From JAVJUS01 sp040220455 (GTDB lineage Bacteria; Pseudomonadota; Alphaproteobacteria; DSM-16000; Inquilinaceae), in assembly GCA_040220455.1 (NCBI GenBank), contig JAVJUS010000096.1:1-24799 (forward strand): DNA of 24,799 bases. Direction: 5' to 3'. Shown here one piece after another: positions 6,495 to 13,912 of the stretch. Made by a program: the position numbers and the translations under genes. The notes under the pieces were generated by a model. It was not told the origin of the DNA, did not search any database, and was given only the letters and a program-made list of their open reading frames with translations. Position 1 is the stretch's first letter; each line of letters begins with the position of its first letter.

Positions 6495-8201
6495 ATGACC
6501 AAGGGCGAAATGCTCGCCGTCCTCGGCTTCGTCGAGCGTAGTCGCTCGCCCCTGCGCGACGACCTCGGCCTGGCCGAGCCCGATCCGATCTGGCGAATGG
6601 TGGTGTTCCTGGTCCGCCAGCACCTGGACGCCAAGCGGGTGACCATCACCAGCCTCGCGGACGCATCCGGCGCACCCTACGGCACCGCCATGCGGCGCAT
6701 CCGCGAGATGATGACCGAGGGCCTGATCGAGCGGCATCCGTATTCGCGCACCGGCCGCTCGTTCTCCCTGCATCCGAGCGACGCCCTGATGGCCCGGGTC
6801 GAGCGCTATGCAGAGGATATCAAGCGACTGGTGGGCGAGGCGATCGGCGCACGTGCCGAAGCGACGACGGCTACCGAGGATTTCCACTTCGGACGGTCCT
6901 ACATCGCCGCGCGGATCATCCCGCGCCCGGTGCCGCCGGTCGAGCCGCCCTTCCCCGGCCATACCGTCCGGATGCTGGCCTATGTCGACCCGGTTTTCGT
7001 GATCATCTCCGGGATGCGCACCCAGCTTGTCGAGATGACAGGCATCACCTTCGAGATCGAGCCCTTCAAGATCGAGCGCCTGCGCGAGAAGACCCTGGAG
7101 AACGCGGGCCACCCCGTCTCCCGCGTCGATGTCCTGGCGATCGATTTCCCGTGGATCGGCGAGTATTGCGCGAACGGCCTGCTGCACCCGCTCGACGACC
7201 TGATTGCGGGCAGTGGCATGAACCGCTTCGACTTCCACGGCGCGAGCTGGGAGGCCGGGACCGTCAAGGGAATCCAGTACGGCATCCCGATCCAGCCGAC
7301 GGCCGATCTGCTCTGGTACCGCAAGGACCTTTTCCAGGTCTCGGGCCTGGCCCCGCCGGTCGACGTCGAGGGCGTGCTGCACGCCGCGCGCAATCTGCAC
7401 CGACCGGTCGTGGACCTCAACGGCATCGCGTTCAGCGCCGCGCGCGGCACGCCCTTGGCGAACACCTTCATCCAGGTCATGGGCGCCTTCGGGCGGCCCC
7501 CCTTCAACCTGCGCCGGGTGGGCGCGCATTACGACCTCTCGGACCTGTCCGGCGAGGATCTGAGGCCGATGATCGACAGCGACGAGGGTCTGCAGACGGC
7601 CACCTATCTCAAGGAGCTCGTGCGCTTTTCGCCGCCCGGCATCCTGTCCATGGCCTGGGACGACTGTGCCCTCGCCTACGCCGACGGGGCGGTGGCGATG
7701 TGCTACAACTGGTCCTGCCGGGCGGGGCTGTTCGAGATGGATCCGCGCTCGCCGGCGCGCCGCAACACCGGCTTCCTGCCCCATCCCGCCGGGCGGCGCG
7801 GCCGGTCCTGGTCGCCGATCGGCGGCTCGCTCCTGGGTATTCCCGCCAATATCGACCCGGAGCGGATCGAACCCGCCTGGGCGCTGATCGAGCGGTTGAC
7901 CTCGCCGGAGCTCATGAAGATCTACGTCGAGAACGGCAGTACGGTGAGCACGCGCTTCAGCGTGAGCGCCGACCCGGACGTCGCCGCCGCGAGCCCCATC
8001 ATCGGCGTCGTCGACCGGCTCGCCCGGGCCGGCCAGCTCCAGACATGGCAGCGCCCGCCGGTACCGGAGTTCGCCGACGTCATCGCGGTCATCGGCAGCG
8101 AGATCCACGACATGCTGCGCGGCGAGATCACGCCGCGCGAAAGCGTCCAGCGCGCTCAGGGCCGCGCCGACGCGATCATGCGTGCGCATGGACGCTATTG
8201 A
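6495..8201 (+). CDS. Winged-helix regulator fused to an ABC solute-binding domain
   Basis: A 568-residue protein in two parts. Residues about 31-95 form a MarR-like winged helix: WRMVVFLVRQHL, ITSLADASGAPYGTAMRRI, then MMTEGLIERHPYSRTGRSF as the wing. A linker to about 155 has no membrane segment. Residues 157-568 are a family-1 solute-binding domain that aligns end to end with the periplasmic binding protein encoded next (8405-9751): YGIPIQP/LGIPIQP, SAARGTPL/NAARGTPL, SPPGILSMAWD/SPPGILNMAWD, FLPHPAG/YLPHPAG and WQRPPVPEF/WQRPPVPEI. There is no signal peptide. I infer a cytoplasmic one-component regulator that binds the imported ligand and controls this operon and the divergent GMC gene. 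GGGAGG lies 6 nt before the ATG. Fusion by sequencing error is unlikely because the frame is continuous over the junction. Confidence 0.88.
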   Translation: MTKGEMLAVLGFVERSRSPLRDDLGLAEPDPIWRMVVFLVRQHLDAKRVTITSLADASGAPYGTAMRRIREMMTEGLIERHPYSRTGRSFSLHPSDALMARVERYAEDIKRLVGEAIGARAEATTATEDFHFGRSYIAARIIPRPVPPVEPPFPGHTVRMLAYVDPVFVIISGMRTQLVEMTGITFEIEPFKIERLREKTLENAGHPVSRVDVLAIDFPWIGEYCANGLLHPLDDLIAGSGMNRFDFHGASWEAGTVKGIQYGIPIQPTADLLWYRKDLFQVSGLAPPVDVEGVLHAARNLHRPVVDLNGIAFSAARGTPLANTFIQVMGAFGRPPFNLRRVGAHYDLSDLSGEDLRPMIDSDEGLQTATYLKELVRFSPPGILSMAWDDCALAYADGAVAMCYNWSCRAGLFEMDPRSPARRNTGFLPHPAGRRGRSWSPIGGSLLGIPANIDPERIEPAWALIERLTSPELMKIYVENGSTVSTRFSVSADPDVAAASPIIGVVDRLARAGQLQTWQRPPVPEFADVIAVIGSEIHDMLRGEITPRESVQRAQGRADAIMRAHGRY

Positions 8202-8258
8202 TCAAGCAAGGATAATCCGATCCGGCCGTCTTATTCGTTCCCGACTTCCGCGTTTCAT

Positions 8259-8275
8259 GGAATGTTCATTCCCAT
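8259..8275. promoter_or_regulatory. Inverted repeat upstream of the binding-protein gene
   Basis: GGAATG-tt-CATTCC (8259-8272) is a 6-bp inverted repeat with a 2-bp spacer. Flanking AT and CAT extend the symmetry with one extra base. It lies about 135 bp before the binding-protein start, between the regulator stop and that gene. It may be an operator for the transporter operon. Confidence 0.35.
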
Positions 8276-8280
8276 GATTT

Positions 8281-8299
8281 GGCGAAACTCGATTTCGCC
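8281..8299. promoter_or_regulatory. Inverted repeat GGCGAAA-N5-TTTCGCC
   Basis: A perfect 7-bp inverted repeat with a 5-bp spacer, 9 bp downstream of the preceding dyad. It could be a second operator half of the transporter promoter or a hairpin. No T-run follows it, so it is unlikely to be an intrinsic terminator for the regulator gene. Confidence 0.35.
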
Positions 8300-8404
8300 C
8301 GATCCGAAATCAACAGAGAAGGGCCGCTTTCCGGGAAGCGGGCGCCCGAGGTCGCACCTCGGTCCCCGAACGGTCGAGCCGCGCCCTCGCGGGAGGAGAC
8401 GTTC

Positions 8405-9751
8405 ATGAGCGAGACCAATACTCTTCGCCGTCTGCGCGGGGCGCTCTGCACCGCCGCCGCCGGGGCAGCGCTTCTCGCCTCGGCACCGGCCGTTGCCCAG
8501 GGAGTGCTCGACGGCGAGACGATCCGCATCCTCGCGATCGGCGACCCGGTCTTCCAGGTGATGCAGCGCATTCACGGCGACCTGGAGGAGATGGCCGGCG
8601 GGAGCATCGAGCTCGACGTCCGGGCTTTCGACGTGCTGCGTCAGCAAGTACTGCTCAACGCCCAGAACGCGGAATCGAGCTACGACATCATTGCAGTCGA
8701 TCTGCCGCAGTTCGGCGAATACAAGGACTTCCTCGTCGACCTTTCGCCATACGTCGAGGAAAGCGGCATGGACTGGCAGGATTTTCACGACGCCGCCTGG
8801 ACCGGCGCGTATCACGACGACAAGCAGCTCGGTATCCCGATCCAGCCGCATCCCGAGATCTTCGCGTACCGCACCGACCTGTTCGAGGAGGCGGGGCTGG
8901 AGCCGCCGCGCACGACCGCCCAGGTCCTGGCGGCGGCCGAGGCGCTGCACGGCTCGAAGGACGGCCTTTCCGGCGTCTGCTGGAACGCCGCGCGGGGCAC
9001 GCCGCTGGGCCAGACCGTGACGATGGTCATGGGCGCCCACGGCCTGCCCGTCATCGCCATGGCCCCGACCGACGGCGGCTTCGATCTGGGCAATATCGGC
9101 CCCGAGAACATGCACCCGCAGATGGACAGCGAGGCCGCCGCGGAGATGGCGGACTACCTGATGGCGCTGATGGCGTATTCGCCGCCGGGCATCCTCAACA
9201 TGGCCTGGGACGAGCGCGTTCGCGTGTTCGCACAGGGCGGCTGCGCGATGACCTATATCTGGTCCGGCCGCTCGGCGATCTACGAGCTCGACGAGGAGGC
9301 CGAGGCGCGCGGCAACGTCTCCTACCTGCCGCATCCGGCCGGGCCGAACGGGCTCAACGTCTCGACGCTGGGTGGCTGGTACATGAGCATCCCGGACAAC
9401 CTGCCCGAGGAGCGGCGCGATCTCGCCTGGTCGGTAATCGACTGGATGACGAGCCCGGAGATGATGGTCGAGTACACCAAGCACGGAAACTGCGTCGCAC
9501 CACGCCACAGCGTCTCGATGGACGAGGGCGTGGTCGAGCGCTGCCCGGTCGTTCCCTACGTCGACGAGATGGCATCGAACGGGGAAATCGCCGGCTGGCA
9601 GCGCCCGCCCGTGCCGGAGATCCAGCAGATCTTCGACATCCTGGGCGCGGAGATGCACGAGGCCCTTGCGGGCGCCACCGCGCCCGACGACGCGCTCGCG
9701 AGCTCGCAGCAGCAACTCGATCGGGTCATGCGGCGGGCCGGCTACTACTGA
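8405..9751 (+). CDS. ABC transporter family-1 (CUT1-type) solute-binding protein
   Basis: A 448-residue periplasmic binding protein. A signal peptide covers residues about 1-31 (arginines, hydrophobic core, then APAVAQG with an AVA cleavage motif). The mature part starts VLDGETIRILAIGDPVF and shows the two-lobed family-1 pattern, with YDIIAVDLPQFGEY, LGIPIQPHPEIFAYRTDLF, SPPGILNMAWDERV and a C-terminal WQRPPVPEIQQIF. ATG at 8405 has GGGAGGAG 6 nt upstream; the in-frame ATG at 8279 would bury the signal peptide. It delivers its ligand, probably a sugar or polyol, to the permeases and ATPases downstream. It is a full-length paralogue of the C-terminal part of the preceding regulator. Confidence 0.92.
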   Translation: MSETNTLRRLRGALCTAAAGAALLASAPAVAQGVLDGETIRILAIGDPVFQVMQRIHGDLEEMAGGSIELDVRAFDVLRQQVLLNAQNAESSYDIIAVDLPQFGEYKDFLVDLSPYVEESGMDWQDFHDAAWTGAYHDDKQLGIPIQPHPEIFAYRTDLFEEAGLEPPRTTAQVLAAAEALHGSKDGLSGVCWNAARGTPLGQTVTMVMGAHGLPVIAMAPTDGGFDLGNIGPENMHPQMDSEAAAEMADYLMALMAYSPPGILNMAWDERVRVFAQGGCAMTYIWSGRSAIYELDEEAEARGNVSYLPHPAGPNGLNVSTLGGWYMSIPDNLPEERRDLAWSVIDWMTSPEMMVEYTKHGNCVAPRHSVSMDEGVVERCPVVPYVDEMASNGEIAGWQRPPVPEIQQIFDILGAEMHEALAGATAPDDALASSQQQLDRVMRRAGYY

Positions 9752-9801
9752 GCCGCGTCCCTGGCGCCCCGAGCCCTCCACCTCCCTGAGGGTTCGGCTC
9801 C

Positions 9802-9836
9802 GGTTGCCCCGGTCCATTCACCGGGCCGGGGCAACC
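9802..9836 (+). terminator. Strong stem-loop after the binding-protein gene
   Basis: GGTTGCCCCGG (9802-9812) pairs perfectly with CCGGGGCAACC (9826-9836) around a 13-nt loop; a pyrimidine stretch CTTCTCTCC follows. It lies between the binding-protein and first permease genes of one operon. The usual role of such a structure is partial termination or 3'-end protection, giving more binding protein than permease. It is not a classical U-tract terminator. Confidence 0.6.
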
Positions 9837-9888
9837 CTTCTCTCCGAGAGACGGCGCGCGCCCGATGGCGCGACAGGGTGGTCGTGAC

Positions 9889-10767
9889 ATGAACCTGCAC
9901 CGGGAAAAGCGGCGCACGGCCTTCGGGCTGATCAGCCCCGCCGTGGCGGTGATCGTCGCCATAAACATCTTCCCGATTCTCTTTGCCCTCTACATCAGCC
10001 TTCACTTCTGGAGTTTCGGGCGAGGTGAACCACGGTTTGCCGGTTTCTTCAACTATGAGGAACTCTTCTACGACGACCGCTTTATCAATGCCATCCTGAC
10101 TTCGGGGAAGTTCGTCTTCCTGGCCGTCGCGATCGAGTTCCTGATCGGCTTCGGCCTGGCCTTCCTGTTCAACCAGAAGGTCCGCGGCCTGGTCACCCTG
10201 CGCAAGATCGCGATCCTGCCGATCATGGTCATGCCACTCGTCGCCGGTCTGGTCTGGTTCTACCTGTTCAACGAGAATTTCGGTGCGATCAACTGGTTCA
10301 TCACGATCCTGGGCTTCGACAAGGTCGCCTTCCTGACCGACCTGGACGTCGCACTGTGGTCGCTGGTCGCCGCGGATGTCTGGCAGTGGACGCCCTTCGT
10401 AATGCTGGTGATGTTCGCCGCGCTGCAGTCGCTGCCGGAATACGTCTACGAGGCGGCGCGCATGGACGGGCTCGACCGCTGGCAGACGTTCTGGCGGGTC
10501 ACGGTGCCGATGCTCAAGCCGTCGATCATGATCGTGGTCCTTCTGCGCATCGTCGACTCGTTCAAGATGATCGAGCTCGTCTTCATGATGACCAAGGGCG
10601 GCCCGGCCGGGCGGACCGAAGTCCTGCCCTGGTACCTCTACGTTACCGGCTTCCAGTCCATGGATCTCGGCTACGCCGCGGCCATGGCGGTCGTGATGCT
10701 GATCATCATCACGCTGGTCACCCAGATCTTCGTGCGCGGCCTCGAATACCGGGAGGGCCAGGAATGA
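9889..10767 (+). CDS. ABC transporter permease (MalF/UgpA-like)
   Basis: A 292-residue inner-membrane permease with about six helices. The first is at residues 12-35 (FGLISPAVAVIVAINIFPI). The EAA loop that docks onto the ATPase is EAARMDGLDRWQTFWRV, followed by VPMLKPSI, near residues 185-215. The C-terminus is LEYREGQE. I prefer ATG at 9889 because AGGGTGG lies 7 nt upstream; an in-frame ATG at 9865 would add eight residues. The stop overlaps the start of the second permease gene (ATGA). It forms the channel with the second permease for the substrate delivered by the binding protein at 8405-9751. Confidence 0.93.
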   Translation: MNLHREKRRTAFGLISPAVAVIVAINIFPILFALYISLHFWSFGRGEPRFAGFFNYEELFYDDRFINAILTSGKFVFLAVAIEFLIGFGLAFLFNQKVRGLVTLRKIAILPIMVMPLVAGLVWFYLFNENFGAINWFITILGFDKVAFLTDLDVALWSLVAADVWQWTPFVMLVMFAALQSLPEYVYEAARMDGLDRWQTFWRVTVPMLKPSIMIVVLLRIVDSFKMIELVFMMTKGGPAGRTEVLPWYLYVTGFQSMDLGYAAAMAVVMLIIITLVTQIFVRGLEYREGQE

Positions 10768-11642
10768 GCACGACCGCTGCCACCGAACCGGCGGGCGCGG
10801 CCGCGGGCGCCGCCGCCCTGCCCCGCCTGCGCTCGATCCTGATCCTGGGCACGGCCTGCCTGGTGACGGGCATCTCCCTGATCCCGCTCTACATCATGAT
10901 CACCACGGCGCTGAAGTCGGAATCCGACATCTTCGCCTGGCCGCCGGTCTGGGCGTTCGAGCCGACGTTTCAAAGTTTCTACAACGCCTTCTTCCTGTTC
11001 GGCGGCCAGAACGTGCTGGTCTTCCTGTTCAACAGCGTGCTGATCACCGGCGCGTCGACGGCCTTCGCGGTCACCCTCGGCGCGATGGCGGCCTACGGTC
11101 TCGCGCGCTTCAAGTTCGCCGCGAACAAGCACCTCGCCTTCTTCATCCTGTCGACGCGCTTCGCCCCGCCGGTGGCGTTCATCGTGCCGATCTACCTGAT
11201 GTTCAACGCGGTCGGGCTGATCGACAGCCAGCTCGCCCTGATCATTTTCTACACGAGCATGAACCTGTCCTTCGTCATCTGGGTGCTGCGCAGCTTCTTC
11301 GTCGAGATTCCGGTCGAGTTGGAGGAAGCCGCACTGGTCGACGGCTATACGCGCTGGCAGGTCTTTCGACGCGTCGCCCTGCCGCTGGTCAAGCCGGGCC
11401 TCGCCGCCACGGCCATCCTATCGGCCGTCTTCTCCTGGAACGAATTCCTGCTGGCGAGCATCCTGACCCAGCGCGACGCCGCGACGATCCCGGTCTATCT
11501 CTCCGGATTCTCGGCCTCGATGGGCATCGCCTGGGGCGAGTACATGGCCGTCGGGTTCTTCGCCGTGGCCCCGATCATGATCTTTACTCTGGTCCTGCAG
11601 CGCCATCTCGTGCGCGGCCTGACTTTCGGCGCGGTGAGGTAG
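10764..11642 (+). CDS. ABC transporter permease (MalG/UgpE-like)
   Basis: A 292-residue permease with six helices, the first near residues 26-47 after an Ala-rich cytoplasmic tail. The EAA loop reads EEAALVDGYTRWQVFRRVALP, shown here by its key residues E-A-A, D-G and L-P. A late SWNEFLLASILTQRDAATIP segment is typical of MalG-type subunits. The start overlaps the previous stop by 4 nt, with GGGAGGGCCAGGA upstream. The first ATPase gene follows after 2 nt. Cytoplasmic loops should contact the two different ATPases encoded next. Confidence 0.93.
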   Translation: MSTTAATEPAGAAAGAAALPRLRSILILGTACLVTGISLIPLYIMITTALKSESDIFAWPPVWAFEPTFQSFYNAFFLFGGQNVLVFLFNSVLITGASTAFAVTLGAMAAYGLARFKFAANKHLAFFILSTRFAPPVAFIVPIYLMFNAVGLIDSQLALIIFYTSMNLSFVIWVLRSFFVEIPVELEEAALVDGYTRWQVFRRVALPLVKPGLAATAILSAVFSWNEFLLASILTQRDAATIPVYLSGFSASMGIAWGEYMAVGFFAVAPIMIFTLVLQRHLVRGLTFGAVR

Positions 11643-11644
11643 CC

Positions 11645-12754
11645 ATGCCCCGCATCGAGTTCGACCGCGTCACCAAGCGCTACACCGCCGACACGACGGC
11701 CGTCGACGCGCTGTCGCTGACCGTCGAGGACGGGTTGTTCCTGTGCATCCTTGGACCGTCGGGCTGCGGCAAGTCGTCGAGCCTGCGCATGCTGGCGGGG
11801 CTCGAATCGATCACCGAGGGTGAAATCCGCGTCGACGGCCGCCGCATCAACGAGCTGGAGGCCGGCACCCGTGACTTCGCCATGGTGTTCGAGAACTACG
11901 CCCTCTATCCGCATCTCGACGTCCAGGGCAATCTCGCCATGCCGCTGATCGCGCGCCGGATGCCCAGGCGCCGTATCGCCGAGCGCGTGGCGGAGGTCGC
12001 CCGGACCCTGCGGATCACCGAGCACCTGCGCAAGCGGCCGCGCCAACTCAGCGGCGGCCAGCGCCAGCGCGTCGGGCTCGGCCGGGCGATCATCCGCGAC
12101 ACGCGCACCTTCCTGATGGACGAGCCGCTCGGCCACCTGGAGGCCTATCTGCGTGTCCAGCTCCGCTCCGAGATCAGGCGCCTGCACGAGCGCCTGGGCG
12201 CCACCACCGTCTACATTACCCACGACCAGGAGGAGGCGGCCGCCGTCTCCGACCGGATCGCGGTGATGTCCGACGGCCGGCTCCAGCAGCTCGGCACGCT
12301 GCTCGCCCTGATCGACAATCCGGTCAACCGGTTCGTCGCCGAGTTCATCGGCGACCTGCCGATCGTCATCCTACCGGCGGCACTGTCGAGCGACGGCCTC
12401 ACGACGGTCCTGGCCGTCGGCGAATCCCGCCTCCCGCTCACGCCGGAGCAGGCCCACCGCCTCAACGGCGCGACAGGCGACAGGCGGGCGGTCGATCTCG
12501 GCATCCGGCCGCGCGACGTGGCCCTGCACGCCGAACCCGCGCCCGACCGGATCGCCGCAACGGTCTCGGTCACCGAGCCCCAGGGCGACGCGACCGTGAT
12601 CATCGCGGAGAGTCCGATCGGCCGGATCAGCGCGCGGGTGCCGTCGCATGGCGCGCCGAAGGCCGGCGACGCCGTACATGCCGCGATCGAGATCGAACGA
12701 CTGCACGTCTTCGACGGCGACGGCCGGAACCTTCTGCACCGGGAGGCGGGCTGA
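11645..12754 (+). CDS. ABC transporter ATPase 1, with variant Q-loop and D-loop
   Basis: A 369-residue MalK/UgpC-type ATPase. Walker A is GPSGCGKSS (38-45), the signature LSGGQRQRVGLGRA (135-148), Walker B TFLMDEP with D159 and E160, and the switch His is in YITHDQEEA. Two positions depart from the family: the Q-loop is VFENYALYPH, with Glu83 where Gln is standard, and the D-loop is LGHLEA, with Glu166 where Asp is standard. The C-terminal region (about 240-369) is the OB-fold TOBE-like domain. A separate canonical ATPase follows after 3 nt, so the transporter probably uses an unequal ATPase pair. Two-ATPase CUT1 systems are known, for example the rhizobial glycerol transporter GlpSTPQV. Whether its first ATPase shares these changes needs alignment. 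Confidence 0.92.
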   Translation: MPRIEFDRVTKRYTADTTAVDALSLTVEDGLFLCILGPSGCGKSSSLRMLAGLESITEGEIRVDGRRINELEAGTRDFAMVFENYALYPHLDVQGNLAMPLIARRMPRRRIAERVAEVARTLRITEHLRKRPRQLSGGQRQRVGLGRAIIRDTRTFLMDEPLGHLEAYLRVQLRSEIRRLHERLGATTVYITHDQEEAAAVSDRIAVMSDGRLQQLGTLLALIDNPVNRFVAEFIGDLPIVILPAALSSDGLTTVLAVGESRLPLTPEQAHRLNGATGDRRAVDLGIRPRDVALHAEPAPDRIAATVSVTEPQGDATVIIAESPIGRISARVPSHGAPKAGDAVHAAIEIERLHVFDGDGRNLLHREAG

Positions 12755-12757
12755 GCC

Positions 12758-13912
12758 ATGTCGGAGATCCGGTTCGAGGGCGTCACGAAACGCTTCGGCG
12801 CTGTCACGGTGTTCGAGGACATCGACCTGACCTGTCCGGAGCACGCCTATCTCTGCCTGCTCGGCCCGTCGGGCTGCGGCAAGACCACGCTCATGCGCAT
12901 GGTGGCCGGGCTGGAAAGCCCGGATGCCGGCGACGTGCTGATCGGCGGCGAGCGGGTCAACGACCTGTCGCCCGCGTGGCGCAATGTCGGCATGGCGTTC
13001 CAGAACTATGCGCTCTATCCGCATCTCTCGGTGTCCGAGAACCTCGCCTTCCCCCTGCGTGCGCCGATCCGCAAGGGGCAGATGAGCGAGGCGGAGATCA
13101 CCCGGCGGACCGACGAGGTCGCCGGCCTCTTGCGCATCGCCTGGCTGCTCGACCGGCCGGTCGGCGCACTTTCGGGCGGCCAGCAGCAGCGTGTGGCCCT
13201 GGGCAGGGCATTGATCCGCAATCCGCCGGTCCTGCTGCTCGACGAGCCGGTCACGCATCTCGATGCGCGCCTGCGCTACGAGATGCGCGCCGAGCTCAAG
13301 ACCCTTCACGCCCGGCTCGGAACGACAACCATCCATGTGACCCACGATCAGAGCGAGGCGCTCGCCGTGGCCGATCTGATCGCCGTCATGAACTCGGGAG
13401 AGATCGAGCAGGTGGGACCGCCCATGGCCGTCTACGACGACCCGCGGACGGCCTTCGTCGCCGGCTTCGTCGGCGACCCGCCCATGAGCGTGATCGAGGT
13501 GCCGGTCCACCCCGGCGGCGACGGGCCGCGCCTGACGCTGGGCGACTCCGCGCTGACCCCGCCAGCGGCGATGTCGGGGCTTCTCGACGGCCGGGACCGG
13601 GTCCTGCTGGGGCTGCGCCCCGCGGCGGTCGACCTGGTCGCGCCCGATGCGCCCGGAGCCATCGCCGCGACCGTCTACGCCCACGAGATGGTCGGTCGGG
13701 AGCTTCAGATCATGCTGTCGATCGGAGAGGGTCAGGTGCGCTACCGCACGCCGGAGATCCGTGCGGTCGCGGTCGGCGAGGCCGTCGCCTGCGCGATCGA
13801 CCTCGACGGCGCCCGGCTGTTCGACGCGCAGACGGGCATCGCGCTTACGGCCGGGTCGGATCCCGCGCCAGGGCGGGCCGGAGCGGCAATGCCCGAGACG
13901 CCGCGGCCATGA
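12758..13912 (+). CDS. ABC transporter ATPase 2, canonical motifs
   Basis: A 384-residue MalK/UgpC-type ATPase. Walker A is GPSGCGKTT (37-44), Q-loop MAFQNYALYPH with Q82, signature LSGGQQQRVALGRAL (138-152), Walker B VLLLDEP with D162 and E163, D-loop THLDA, and switch His196 in VTHDQSEA. The C-terminal 140 residues form the TOBE/OB-fold regulatory domain. All catalytic motifs match consensus, unlike its partner encoded upstream. The stop overlaps the start of the dehydrogenase gene (ATGA), tying transport and catabolism into one transcript. Confidence 0.93.
   Translation: MSEIRFEGVTKRFGAVTVFEDIDLTCPEHAYLCLLGPSGCGKTTLMRMVAGLESPDAGDVLIGGERVNDLSPAWRNVGMAFQNYALYPHLSVSENLAFPLRAPIRKGQMSEAEITRRTDEVAGLLRIAWLLDRPVGALSGGQQQRVALGRALIRNPPVLLLDEPVTHLDARLRYEMRAELKTLHARLGTTTIHVTHDQSEALAVADLIAVMNSGEIEQVGPPMAVYDDPRTAFVAGFVGDPPMSVIEVPVHPGGDGPRLTLGDSALTPPAAMSGLLDGRDRVLLGLRPAAVDLVAPDAPGAIAATVYAHEMVGRELQIMLSIGEGQVRYRTPEIRAVAVGEAVACAIDLDGARLFDAQTGIALTAGSDPAPGRAGAAMPETPRP

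Noticed and set aside
4647..8189. A single 1180-codon open frame on the minus strand that would fuse the GMC enzyme to a long N-terminal extension
   Set aside because: Upstream of 6263 the frame is antisense to the HTH-SBP regulator, has no family character, and a GTG with a good ribosome-binding site starts the canonical FAD-binding domain.
8325..8342. A CCGCTT/AAGCGG hairpin before the binding-protein gene as a terminator or riboswitch
   Set aside because: The stem is short and no T-run or conserved aptamer-like structure is visible.
8255..9817. A 520-codon open frame antisense to the binding-protein gene
   Set aside because: It is composition-driven in GC-rich DNA, lacks recognisable motifs, and lies opposite a clear secreted binding protein.
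12371..13684. A 437-codon minus-strand open frame
   Set aside because: It lies opposite the two ATPase genes, whose motifs are complete on the plus strand.
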